A stretch of DNA of 64,000 nt, taken from contig WJPL01000003.1 in the NCBI GenBank assembly GCA_009649675.1, positions 1 through 64,000 on the forward strand. Direction: 5' to 3'. Shown here in pieces: positions 45,000 through 53,142 of this stretch; the stretch's first letter is position 1; each line of letters begins with the position of its first letter. The stretch comes from Alphaproteobacteria bacterium HT1-32. Its GTDB lineage: Bacteria > Pseudomonadota > Alphaproteobacteria > Rhodospirillales > HT1-32. The notes beneath the pieces are model-generated. The model did not search any database and was not told the origin of the DNA. It worked only from the letters and a program-made list of their open reading frames with translations. The position numbers and the translations under genes were made by a program.

Positions 45000-46379
45000 C
45001 TAACTGGTTTCCGACCTGAGGTCCCCGAGAAAGCTGTCGCGCCAGTCGGACAGGGTATTCCCTTTAAGAACCTCCATCATGGAGCGCCAGCGTTCAAGCC
45101 GCTCTTCCATTGGCATGGTAAGGGCGCGTGCCATGGCTTCTGCCGTTGAGTCGAGATCGAAGGGATTGACGATCAGGGCCGCATCCAGTTCACGGGCGGC
45201 GCCGGCAAAACGGGACAGCAGCAGCACACCCGGATCACGCGGGTTCTGGGCGGCAACATATTCCTTTGCAACCAGGTTCATGCCATCCCGCAGGGGAGTA
45301 ACCAGTCCGACGCGGCATTCGCGGAAGAACCCGGCGAGGGTATCGCGATTGTAGGATTTGTTGAGATAGCGGATTGGCATCCAGTCAAATTCTGAAAACC
45401 GGCCGTTAATCCCACCGGCATGGGTTTCAAGCTCAAGGCGTAGTTCCTGATATTCTGGAACTTCCGAACGGGTTGGCGGGGCGATCTGTAACAGGCTGAC
45501 GGCCCCGCGCTCTGAGGGATAGCGCTCCAGCATCAGGGAAAATGCGTCGAAGCGTTCAACAAGCCCCTTGCTGTAATCGAGCCGGTCGACGCCGATCATC
45601 AGGGTCCGGTCACCAACACTTTCGCGCAGACGCTTTACCTGGGCGGAACGTCCGGCCTGTTGCGCTGCATGTGCAAATTCTTCGGTATCGATACCAATGG
45701 GATAGACCCGCGCAATCAGCTTGCGGCCGTAAGCTTCAACCTGTCCGTTGGGATGAACGACGCCCCCGGCTTCATGCAGGATATAGTCATGGAAGGAACG
45801 CAGGTCGTTGACCGTCTGGAATCCGACAATGTCATAGGCACATAACCCACGTACCAGATTGGCATGGCTGGGCAGCGCCGTCAGAATTTCTGCAGCCGGG
45901 AAGGGGGTATGCAGGAAAAAGCCGATACGGCTGGTGATCCCGGCACGGCGCAATTCCTCGGCCAGCGGTATCATGTGATAGTCATGCACCCAGATCAGAT
46001 CATCCGGCTCAATCATTGGTGCCAGCTTGCTGGCGAACATGGAATTGACGCGGAAGTAACCGGCGTGATTCTGGTTTGTGAAGTTGGTCAGATCGAGCCG
46101 GTAATGAAACAGCGGCCAGAGTGCACGATTGGCAAAGCCGTTATAATAATCGTCGAAATCATCCTCACCCAGATCCAGCGTGGCATAGCGAACATTGCCC
46201 GCATCTGTGATTTCCGGCGTCATGGCCGTGCGGTCGGCGGTCTTGCCACTCCAGCCGAACCACAGACCGCCATTTTCACGCAGGGCATCGTTCAGGGCGA
46301 CAGCAAGCCCGCCGGTCTGCGCTTTCTTGTCGGTTGCAACAGCAACGCGATTGGAGACAACAACCAGTCTTTGACTCAC
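45000..46379 (-). CDS. otsA: Trehalose-6-phosphate synthase
   Basis: The 459-residue GT20 enzyme makes trehalose 6-phosphate from UDP-glucose and glucose 6-phosphate. It starts MSQRLVVVSNRVAVATDKKAQTGG, where the NRV and GGLAVAL loop binds substrate, and contains IWVHDYHMIPLAEELR, GVDRLDYSKGLVERF, and TPLRDGMNLVAKEYVAAQ, all conserved OtsA segments. The ATG overlaps the GH15 stop by 4 bp. The product is dephosphorylated by OtsB, encoded two genes upstream. Confidence 0.96.
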   Translation of the reverse strand: MSQRLVVVSNRVAVATDKKAQTGGLAVALNDALRENGGLWFGWSGKTADRTAMTPEITDAGNVRYATLDLGEDDFDDYYNGFANRALWPLFHYRLDLTNFTNQNHAGYFRVNSMFASKLAPMIEPDDLIWVHDYHMIPLAEELRRAGITSRIGFFLHTPFPAAEILTALPSHANLVRGLCAYDIVGFQTVNDLRSFHDYILHEAGGVVHPNGQVEAYGRKLIARVYPIGIDTEEFAHAAQQAGRSAQVKRLRESVGDRTLMIGVDRLDYSKGLVERFDAFSLMLERYPSERGAVSLLQIAPPTRSEVPEYQELRLELETHAGGINGRFSEFDWMPIRYLNKSYNRDTLAGFFRECRVGLVTPLRDGMNLVAKEYVAAQNPRDPGVLLLSRFAGAARELDAALIVNPFDLDSTAEAMARALTMPMEERLERWRSMMEVLKGNTLSDWRDSFLGDLRSETS

Positions 46380-48160
46380 AGGGCTTCCTTCCAGCTCCGG
46401 CTTAACAGGGTCGCACAGGTAATCATGCCAACCATTGAATAGGTCTGGGGAAAATTACCCCACAACTCGCCGGTGGCCGGATCAATATCCTCACTCAACA
46501 GACCGAGATGGTTACAGCTTGCCAGCACGGCATCGTAAAGTTCACGGGCTTCTTCCATCCGGCCAATCGCGCAAAGCGCTTCGATGTACCAGAATGTACA
46601 TACGTTAAAGGCAGTCTCCGGTTCCCCGAAATCGTCTTTTGAGATGTAGCGGAAGACATGCTGGCCGCGTTTCAGTTCGCGCCCGACCGCCTCAACCGTA
46701 CCAATGAAACGCGGATCATCTGCCGGGATCAGGCCGATATCAGCCAGTTGCAGCAGGCTGGCATCGACGTTTGATCCGCCGAAAGCATCGGCAAAGCTGT
46801 TGATCTCTGCATTCCAGCATTCTGCCATGATGCGATCACGCATGATTTCTGCACGCTGGCGCCAATAGGCACTGCGGTCATCCAGATCAAGGGACAGGGC
46901 GATCTTTGCCAGCCGGTCACATCCGGCCCAGCACATGGCCGCCGAATAGGTATGGACCTGGGCTATGGTACGGAATTCCCACAATCCTGCATCAGGCTTG
47001 TCATACAGGGACCATGCCTGTTCACCCGCCAGTTCCAGCCGTTCAAACAGGGCAGGGAGGTCGGGGAGAAACAGACGCCTGTCAAAAAATGCCTGGGTGG
47101 CAACCAGGATCACCTGACCATAAACGTCATTCTGAATATGCTCGCTGGCCTGATTACCGATCCGGACAGGGCCCATGCCACGATATCCCTGCAGGCCGTC
47201 GGTAATCCATTCTTCGAGATTCGGATTGGTGGTGATGCTGTAGACCGGCTGTATATGCCCGCCGCCGGTGCGTGCCACGATGTTGCTGATATAGGTAATG
47301 AGACCTTCCATGGTCTTCGTCGCACCGAGGCGATTCAGCGCCTGTACGACAAAATAGGCATCCCGCAACCAGCAGAACCGGTAATCCCAGTTGCGTCCGC
47401 TATTCGCATGCTCAGGCACAGAGGTGGTCAGAGCAGCAACCACAGCACCGGTTTCCTCGAATGCACAGAGTTTCAGGGTAACGGCAGCACGAATGACGAT
47501 GTCCTGATATTCAAACGGAACCGAAAGGGAGCGTGACCAGTTGCGCCAGTACCTCGTCGTCTCATCAAGGAAGCGCCGGCTGGTGTCGGCCAGCGGGTCA
47601 GCCAGGCTTTCGTCCGGGCCCAGCAGCAGATCCAGAGGTTCCTGCAGCAGAAAACTGGTTTCGTCGAGAATATAGGCGACCGGCGCATTCGTGGTCAGCC
47701 GCATGACATGATCTGTTCCGACATAGCGGATGTGATTGCTGCCACGTGTCGTGACAGGAATACCCCGGCCATAATCGACGTTCGGCCGCAGACGAATGGT
47801 GACAAACGGCTCACCGGCCACGGTCCGGATGCGGCGCAGGAAAGTGGTCGGTCGAAAGGTCCGGCCGTGATTCAGAAAGCGCGGAGCCAGATCAGTGATC
47901 TCGACAATCGACCCTTTTACGCAATGAAGCCAAGTGGTCAGGATTGCGGTATTGCGATCATAACTTTGTTCCGCATGGCTGAAACCTTCCAGATCAACAT
48001 CAAAGAAACCACGAGCAGGCTCTTCGCCATCAATCAGCGCCGTAAAGAACGGATCGCTGTCCAGCCGGGGCAGACAGGCCCAGACATAACGACCTTTCCG
48101 GTCAATCAATGCACCGACAGCGCAGTTGCCGATGATCCCGAGATTAAGGTCTGGTGTCAT
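46376..48160 (-). CDS. Glycoside hydrolase family 15 protein (trehalase/glucoamylase-like)
   Basis: The 594-residue protein has the GH15 layout: an N-terminal beta domain starting NLGIIGNCAVGALIDRKGRYVWACLPR and an alpha-barrel with NWDYRFCWLRDAYFVVQAL near residue 265 and NVCTFWYIEALCAIGRMEEA near the C-terminus. In ots contexts such proteins are often trehalases or maltooligosaccharide-acting glucosidases. Located between otsB and otsA, it may recycle trehalose to glucose, which Glk then phosphorylates. The exact substrate is inference. Confidence 0.85.
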   Translation of the reverse strand: MTPDLNLGIIGNCAVGALIDRKGRYVWACLPRLDSDPFFTALIDGEEPARGFFDVDLEGFSHAEQSYDRNTAILTTWLHCVKGSIVEITDLAPRFLNHGRTFRPTTFLRRIRTVAGEPFVTIRLRPNVDYGRGIPVTTRGSNHIRYVGTDHVMRLTTNAPVAYILDETSFLLQEPLDLLLGPDESLADPLADTSRRFLDETTRYWRNWSRSLSVPFEYQDIVIRAAVTLKLCAFEETGAVVAALTTSVPEHANSGRNWDYRFCWLRDAYFVVQALNRLGATKTMEGLITYISNIVARTGGGHIQPVYSITTNPNLEEWITDGLQGYRGMGPVRIGNQASEHIQNDVYGQVILVATQAFFDRRLFLPDLPALFERLELAGEQAWSLYDKPDAGLWEFRTIAQVHTYSAAMCWAGCDRLAKIALSLDLDDRSAYWRQRAEIMRDRIMAECWNAEINSFADAFGGSNVDASLLQLADIGLIPADDPRFIGTVEAVGRELKRGQHVFRYISKDDFGEPETAFNVCTFWYIEALCAIGRMEEARELYDAVLASCNHLGLLSEDIDPATGELWGNFPQTYSMVGMITCATLLSRSWKEAL

Positions 48161-48167
48161 CTGTGCC

Positions 48168-48929
48168 TCATGAAAGTTGATCTAGCCAGGCGATCACATC
48201 GTCAACGCCGCCAAGGTGAAATTGTGCTGCCGTCTCACGGCTTTCCGGTGCATCCGACACCCAGACAGACAAACCACCAAGCCTGTTCACGGCCGCGAAG
48301 CCATCTTCATCGGTAAGGTCATCGCCGACAAAAACCGGTTGGCGGCCAATGAAGGGAGGTTCCTGCATGAACAGATCGACAGCCTGACCTTTGGTTGCTG
48401 CCACAGGCTTGATTTCAATCATCATCTTGCCTTCCTGAAGTTTGTACTCCGGTTCAAGCTTCAGCCTGTGGGCGTAGATAAGGTCTCTGGCCGCAGATTC
48501 CAGTTCCGGCGCCATGCGATAATGCAGGGTCACGGTCGGTCCCTTGTCTTCACAAATGATGCCGGGATGGCGAGCCTCAAAGGTCCGGAGATCGTCGGCA
48601 AGATCACGAAGTGCGGGTGTCGGCGGGGCAATATCCATCATCACGCCATCGGCACGACGATGTTCAAGGCCATGCATTCCGGCTGCCGGGCCGCAAAGTG
48701 GCGCCAGACGATCAACACCACTGAGCGGGCGACCGCTGACCAGTGCCAGGGCACCGCCCAGCAGATCACGCACGTTTTTCAGTACAGGCAGAAGTACCGG
48801 CCGGGGTGCGGCTTTATCCGGCGTATCCGCCAGATCGACAAGTGTTCCGTCGACATCCAGAAACAGCGCCCATGACGGCGACACTTGCGGCGGAGCAGGG
48901 AGGGAAGCCGGTTTCAAAGATCCACTCAA
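48168..48929 (-). CDS. otsB: Trehalose-6-phosphate phosphatase
   Basis: The 253-residue HAD phosphatase removes phosphate from trehalose 6-phosphate. Motif I is WALFLDVDGTLVDLA (near residue 20), motif II lies in ALVSGRPLSGVDRL, and motif IV is FVGDDLTDEDGF. It also carries the LEHRRADG region typical of OtsB. It starts in a 4-bp overlap with the GNAT gene and ends 7 bp before the GH15 gene. Confidence 0.95.
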   Translation of the reverse strand: MSGSLKPASLPAPPQVSPSWALFLDVDGTLVDLADTPDKAAPRPVLLPVLKNVRDLLGGALALVSGRPLSGVDRLAPLCGPAAGMHGLEHRRADGVMMDIAPPTPALRDLADDLRTFEARHPGIICEDKGPTVTLHYRMAPELESAARDLIYAHRLKLEPEYKLQEGKMMIEIKPVAATKGQAVDLFMQEPPFIGRQPVFVGDDLTDEDGFAAVNRLGGLSVWVSDAPESRETAAQFHLGGVDDVIAWLDQLS

Positions 48930-49450
48930 CCGGCGTTCGCTTCCGGATGAAGGTCAAGCTGCATCATCACGACATCAATCCAGCGTTCAAACTTGTAACC
49001 GACCTTTTCCAGAACTCCGATATGCCGGAATCCGAAAAATTCGTGAAGCCCGATGGAACCGGCATTGTCGCTGTCACCGATGACAGCGATCATACGATGT
49101 CGCCCGGCAAGCCGGGCATGATCAACAAGCCCTTCCATCAGGGCTTTGCCAATGCCCCGGCGGGTCGCATCATGCGCAACATAGACAGCATTCTCGACTG
49201 TAAAACGATAGGCTGGTCTCACATGAAAGGGCGTGGTGTAGGCATAACCATGCAGCCCGATATTATCGGCGGCAACCAGCCAGATGTTTCCGGTGCTGGT
49301 GACCTTCTGCCATCGTTGCATCATTTCCTGAACCGATGGCGGTGTTTCTTCAAAACTGGCCGTACCGTGCCGAACATGATGTGCATATATTGCCGTGATC
49401 TCGGCAAAATCGCTTTCCCGTGCCGGGCGAATTTCAGGCTTTGTCATCAT
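48926..49450 (-). CDS. GNAT acetyltransferase, phosphinothricin/methionine-sulfone type
   Basis: The 174-residue protein matches the Pat/YncA group: IRPARESDFAEITAIYAHHV at the start, acetyl-CoA loop DATRRGIGKALMEGLVDHA, then IAVIGDSDNAGSIGLHEFFGF and VGYKFERWIDVVMMQLDL. These enzymes acetylate amino groups of methionine derivatives or glutamine-synthetase inhibitors; the substrate here is unknown. Both ends overlap neighbours by 4 bp, so it is translationally coupled to the amidohydrolase and to otsB. Confidence 0.88.
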   Translation of the reverse strand: MMTKPEIRPARESDFAEITAIYAHHVRHGTASFEETPPSVQEMMQRWQKVTSTGNIWLVAADNIGLHGYAYTTPFHVRPAYRFTVENAVYVAHDATRRGIGKALMEGLVDHARLAGRHRMIAVIGDSDNAGSIGLHEFFGFRHIGVLEKVGYKFERWIDVVMMQLDLHPEANAG

Positions 49451-50325
49451 GCGGCAGCGACCGTCATCGATTGTCCGAAACTGGTAAGCTGACTTACCAG
49501 GCCGCTCATGACACCCTTCATCAGATTGAAATCCGGATGTTTGGTCAGACGGCGTTCATTCATGTAGAGATCGCGACTTATCTCGATCTGAAGGCTGTGT
49601 ATGTTGTCCTGTGGCTGGCCATAGGTTCTGGTAATGAAACCACCGGCATAGGGTGTGTTCCGACCAACTGTCAGCCCCGCCTCCGTCAGATAACCCTCAG
49701 CCAGATCGGTAATATCTGACCGGCAGGCACTGCCATAACAGTCACCCAGAACCACATCCAGTTTCGGCTTGATATTCCGCAGAGACGGCATGGAATGGCA
49801 ATCAATCAGCAGGCAAAGCCCAAAACGGGATCGCGTATCTTCTATCAGCCGGGAAAGTGCGCTGTGATAGGGGCGGTAACAGTTTTGCAGCCTGTCTTCT
49901 GCATCAGCGAAAGACAGTTTTCTGTCGCCATATATTTCTGAACCACTGGCCACGATACGTGCAACTGTCCCCAGTCCGGCGGATATACGGGGAGAGCGCG
50001 TTGTCACATACGGGGGCAGGGGATCTGCGAACATTTCCGGGTCGAGTTCATATTCCTCCCGGTTCACGTCGACATAAGCCCTTGGAAACAGTGCCCTGAT
50101 GAGCGGTGCGCCATAGTCTGGTGCATTTCCAAACAGGTCATCAACATAGCAATCTTCGGACAGGCGCAAGGCATGTGGATCAAGGCAACTGTCCGCGATG
50201 AAGCTTGCGGGATAACAGTTTCCTGAATGCGGCGACGAGAAGACAACCGGTGCAGACTGACAGGCAGGCACCAGAATTTCGAGCGGCCGTTCCGGTTGAA
50301 TGTCCTGACGCACATGAAAATTCAT
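49447..50325 (-). CDS. N-formylglutamate amidohydrolase family protein
   Basis: The 292-residue protein belongs to the N-formylglutamate deformylase (HutG-like) family: VVFSSPHSGNCYP supplies the first zinc-binding His, VNREEYELDPEMF, LLIDCHSMPS and the SLQIEISRDLYMNE segment with catalytic Glu. The classical reaction releases formate and glutamate at the end of histidine degradation, but no hut genes are nearby. It heads the six-gene minus-strand run leading to glk. Confidence 0.88.
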   Translation of the reverse strand: MNFHVRQDIQPERPLEILVPACQSAPVVFSSPHSGNCYPASFIADSCLDPHALRLSEDCYVDDLFGNAPDYGAPLIRALFPRAYVDVNREEYELDPEMFADPLPPYVTTRSPRISAGLGTVARIVASGSEIYGDRKLSFADAEDRLQNCYRPYHSALSRLIEDTRSRFGLCLLIDCHSMPSLRNIKPKLDVVLGDCYGSACRSDITDLAEGYLTEAGLTVGRNTPYAGGFITRTYGQPQDNIHSLQIEISRDLYMNERRLTKHPDFNLMKGVMSGLVSQLTSFGQSMTVAAA

Positions 50326-50404
50326 CCCTCCGATTTAAGGGATGAAAGCAGCCCTGTCGACATCAATGGTGCATTGCGGCATGGATTGCGCCTGCTTCTG
50401 TCGC

Positions 50405-51442
50405 TTAACGCATCGTCATATCGTTCCAGACCGCATCGACCAATCCGGTTTCAGGCCGGGCATTTATTGTCTGGCGTGCTGACGATGGTGTCTCAGCAAA
50501 CGCATTTCGGTAAGCGCGTGAAAAATGGGATGAATCAGCAAACCCGCATTCTGCGGCAATGTCGGTGATTGGCCGGTTTGTTCTCAACAGCAGCCACTGG
50601 CCGTAATTCAGACGAAGTTCCAGAGCAACCTCATGCGGGCTTTTGCCCAATTCCTGCCGGAATATCCGCTCCAACTGCCGTTTTGATATATTGACCCGGC
50701 GGGCGATCTCTTCGACTGACAAGGGATCCCCCAGATGTTGTTCCATCAGCAAGATGGCCCGTCTTACACGTTCATTCCGGGTGGCTTTCATCGAAGGTGG
50801 CTGGGGCTGTGAACTGTTTGGTGCCCGAGCCCTGTCGATAACCAGAATACGCAGGCTTTTCTGTGCCCAGGCCCGACCGCAATGCCGTTCAATCAGCCAG
50901 GCAGCCAGATCAACCGCACCGGCACCGCCAGCACAGGTAATTCTGTTGCCGTCAGTCACAAACAGCTGGTCAGCAATCGGTTCGACATCAGGAAATTCAT
51001 CCACAAGATCCTGATAGTGATACCAGCTGACACAGCAACGCTTGCCCTTCATCAGTCCGGCCCGGATCAGCAGAAAGACACCTGTGCAAAGACCGATAAG
51101 ACGGACACTGGCCGATGCGGCACGCTTTAGATATTTCGCCATCTCCGGTGGTGTGTCAGGGCCGGCATGCAGCAGTCCGCCGACAACCACGACATAGTCA
51201 AACCGGGCCGGATCGGGAAATGTCTCCCATGGTGTGACATCAACCCCGCAGCTTGACCGGACCGGGGTCAGGTCCGGACCGATAATTGTCCACTGACAAT
51301 TGATCTGGCGACTGCCATCACCATCATCTGCGGCAAGCCGCAGAGCCTCGACAAAACCGGCAAAAGCCATCAACGTGAAGTTGGGCAGCAGCAGAATGCC
51401 GACTGAAAGCCGGGCCTTGATCTGGATGTCCGATGTCTGCAT
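50405..51442 (-). CDS. GlxA-family AraC-type transcriptional regulator (sarcosine/betaine type)
   Basis: The 345-residue protein has an N-terminal DJ-1/PfpI-like amidase domain (VGILLLPNFTLMAFAGFVEALRLA; nucleophile-elbow-like GLCTGVFLLIRAGL) and a C-terminal AraC DNA-binding domain with two helix-turn-helices (LSVEEIARRVNISKRQLERIF and PITDIAAECGFADSSHFSRAY). This is the architecture of GbdR, SouR, CdhR and ArgR. It is divergent from soxBDAG and so probably activates it in response to sarcosine, betaine or a related compound. Confidence 0.9.
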   Translation of the reverse strand: MQTSDIQIKARLSVGILLLPNFTLMAFAGFVEALRLAADDGDGSRQINCQWTIIGPDLTPVRSSCGVDVTPWETFPDPARFDYVVVVGGLLHAGPDTPPEMAKYLKRAASASVRLIGLCTGVFLLIRAGLMKGKRCCVSWYHYQDLVDEFPDVEPIADQLFVTDGNRITCAGGAGAVDLAAWLIERHCGRAWAQKSLRILVIDRARAPNSSQPQPPSMKATRNERVRRAILLMEQHLGDPLSVEEIARRVNISKRQLERIFRQELGKSPHEVALELRLNYGQWLLLRTNRPITDIAAECGFADSSHFSRAYRNAFAETPSSARQTINARPETGLVDAVWNDMTMR

Positions 51443-51478
51443 CAGGGTCGTCCGTCAATGGCAATATTATTCCAATCA

Positions 51479-51530
51479 ATGTCGCAAATATACATAGGCT
51501 GCGTCGGCGAAAGGATATCTTCTGCGACAT
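51479..51530. promoter_or_regulatory. Candidate operator between the GlxA-type regulator and soxB
   Basis: ATGTCGCA (51479-51486) and its exact inverted copy TGCGACAT (51523-51530) lie 36 bp apart in the 129-bp divergent gap. TGTCGC is the half-site reported for the related AraC-type regulator ArgR of Pseudomonas. Both half-sites lie upstream of soxB by 42 to 93 bp, a fitting place for an activator. Confidence 0.45.
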
Positions 51531-51571
51531 AAATCTGCTAATAAAACGACATCCCAACAGCCGGGCCTGTC

Positions 51572-52822
51572 ATGACCAGATTCTCGATTTTCTCCCTCGT
51601 TCGCAATGCCATGAACTGGCATCAGGACTGGCCGCGCCAGTGGCGCAGCCCCCAACCAAAGCCCTCCTATGATGTCATCATCATCGGCGGTGGCGGGCAT
51701 GGGCTGGCAACGGCCTATTACCTCGCAAAACAACATGGCATCCGGAAGGTGGCCGTGCTTGAAAAGGGATGGATTGGCGGCGGCAATACGGGCCGAAACA
51801 CCACGATCGTTCGTTCCAATTACCTCTGGGACGAAAGCGCCGCGATGTATGAGCATTCCCTGAAACTCTGGGAAGGCCTGTCAAAAGACCTGAATTATAA
51901 TGTCATGTTCAGTCAGCGTGGTGTCATGAACCTCGCGCACAACCTGCATGATGTCCGCGAAAGCATACGGCGGGTGAATGCCAACCGGCTGAACGGGGTT
52001 GATGCGGTCTGGCTGGACGCAGCGGGGGTCAAGGAATTCTGCCCGATCATCAATATCTCGCCGGATGTGCGCTATCCCGTACTGGGTGCGACGCTGCAAA
52101 AGCGGGCAGGCGTCGCCCGTCATGATGCGGTTGCCTGGGGCTATGCCCGGGGGGCTGACGCGCAGGGTGTTGATATCATCCAGAACTGTGAAGTGACGGG
52201 CTTTGATATCAGCGATGGTACTGTCACCGGCGTCCAGACCACCCGTGGCCGTATTGGTGCCAAAAAAGTCGGGGTGGTTGCCGCCGGCCATTCCTCGGTG
52301 CTGGCCAATATGGCCGGTTTCAGACTGCCTCTGGAAAGCCATCCGCTTCAGGCGCTGGTCTCTGAGCCACTGAAGCCGATCATGCCGACCGTGGTGATGT
52401 CGAATGCGGTGCATGTTTATGTCAGCCAGTCCGATAAAGGTGAACTGGTCATGGGGGCGGGGATCGACAGCCACAATTCCTACAGTCAGCGGGGATCACT
52501 TTCAGTGATCGAAGAACAGCTGGGTGCCTGCATGGAACTGTTCCCCATATTCAGCCGTGTGCGGATGCTGCGGTCCTGGGGCGGTATCGTCGATACCTGT
52601 CCGGATGCTTCACCCATAATCTCAAAGACACCGGTTAAGAATATGTTTTTTAACTGTGGATGGGGAACCGGCGGCTTCAAGGCGACACCGGGATCAGGAC
52701 ATGTATTCGCCCATACCATTGCAACGGGAGAGCCACATCCGATCAACGCCCCCTTTGCGCTGGACCGTTTCATCTCGGGCGCACTGATTGCCGAACACGG
52801 CGCCGCTGCCGTCGCGCATTAG
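51572..52822 (+). CDS. soxB: Sarcosine oxidase, beta subunit
   Basis: SoxB is the catalytic flavin subunit of heterotetrameric sarcosine oxidase, demethylating sarcosine to glycine. The 416-residue protein starts [19 protein letters not shown] as in the family, has the FAD fold [20 protein letters not shown] (33-52), and [14 protein letters not shown] holds the His (about 184) that carries covalent FMN. ATG 51572 lacks a good Shine-Dalgarno, but the conserved N-terminus supports it over ATG 51611. soxD starts 11 bp after its stop. Confidence 0.96.
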   Translation: MTRFSIFSLVRNAMNWHQDWPRQWRSPQPKPSYDVIIIGGGGHGLATAYYLAKQHGIRKVAVLEKGWIGGGNTGRNTTIVRSNYLWDESAAMYEHSLKLWEGLSKDLNYNVMFSQRGVMNLAHNLHDVRESIRRVNANRLNGVDAVWLDAAGVKEFCPIINISPDVRYPVLGATLQKRAGVARHDAVAWGYARGADAQGVDIIQNCEVTGFDISDGTVTGVQTTRGRIGAKKVGVVAAGHSSVLANMAGFRLPLESHPLQALVSEPLKPIMPTVVMSNAVHVYVSQSDKGELVMGAGIDSHNSYSQRGSLSVIEEQLGACMELFPIFSRVRMLRSWGGIVDTCPDASPIISKTPVKNMFFNCGWGTGGFKATPGSGHVFAHTIATGEPHPINAPFALDRFISGALIAEHGAAAVAH

Positions 52823-52833
52823 GAGGACCAGAC

Positions 52834-53142
52834 ATGTTTGTTATTCATTGCCCCTGGTGTGGCGACCGGCCGGAAACTGAGTTTCACTATGGCGGGGAAG
52901 CCCATATCGCCCGCCCGGAAAAACCGGAAGAGCTGACGGATCAGGAATGGGCGGACTTTCTGTTCATGCGGACAAACCCGAAAGGCTGGCACCGGGAACG
53001 CTGGAGCCACAGTTCCGGCTGCCGCCGCTGGTTCAATGTGATGCGCAACACCCATACGAACGAGATTGCCGGCAGCTACAGGATCGGTGAAATGCCGGAC
53101 CTGCCAGACAGCCCGGGAACCACCGGGGGAGCAAAGGCATGA
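52834..53142 (+). CDS. soxD: Sarcosine oxidase, delta subunit
   Basis: The 102-residue SoxD opens MFVIHCPWCGDRPETEF; Cys6, Cys9, a His and Cys63 (HSSGCRRWF) form the zinc site that holds the complex together. ATG 52834 has a perfect AGGAGG 7 bp upstream; longer in-frame starts inside soxB are rejected. It ends in an ATGA overlap with soxA. Confidence 0.95.
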   Translation: MFVIHCPWCGDRPETEFHYGGEAHIARPEKPEELTDQEWADFLFMRTNPKGWHRERWSHSSGCRRWFNVMRNTHTNEIAGSYRIGEMPDLPDSPGTTGGAKA

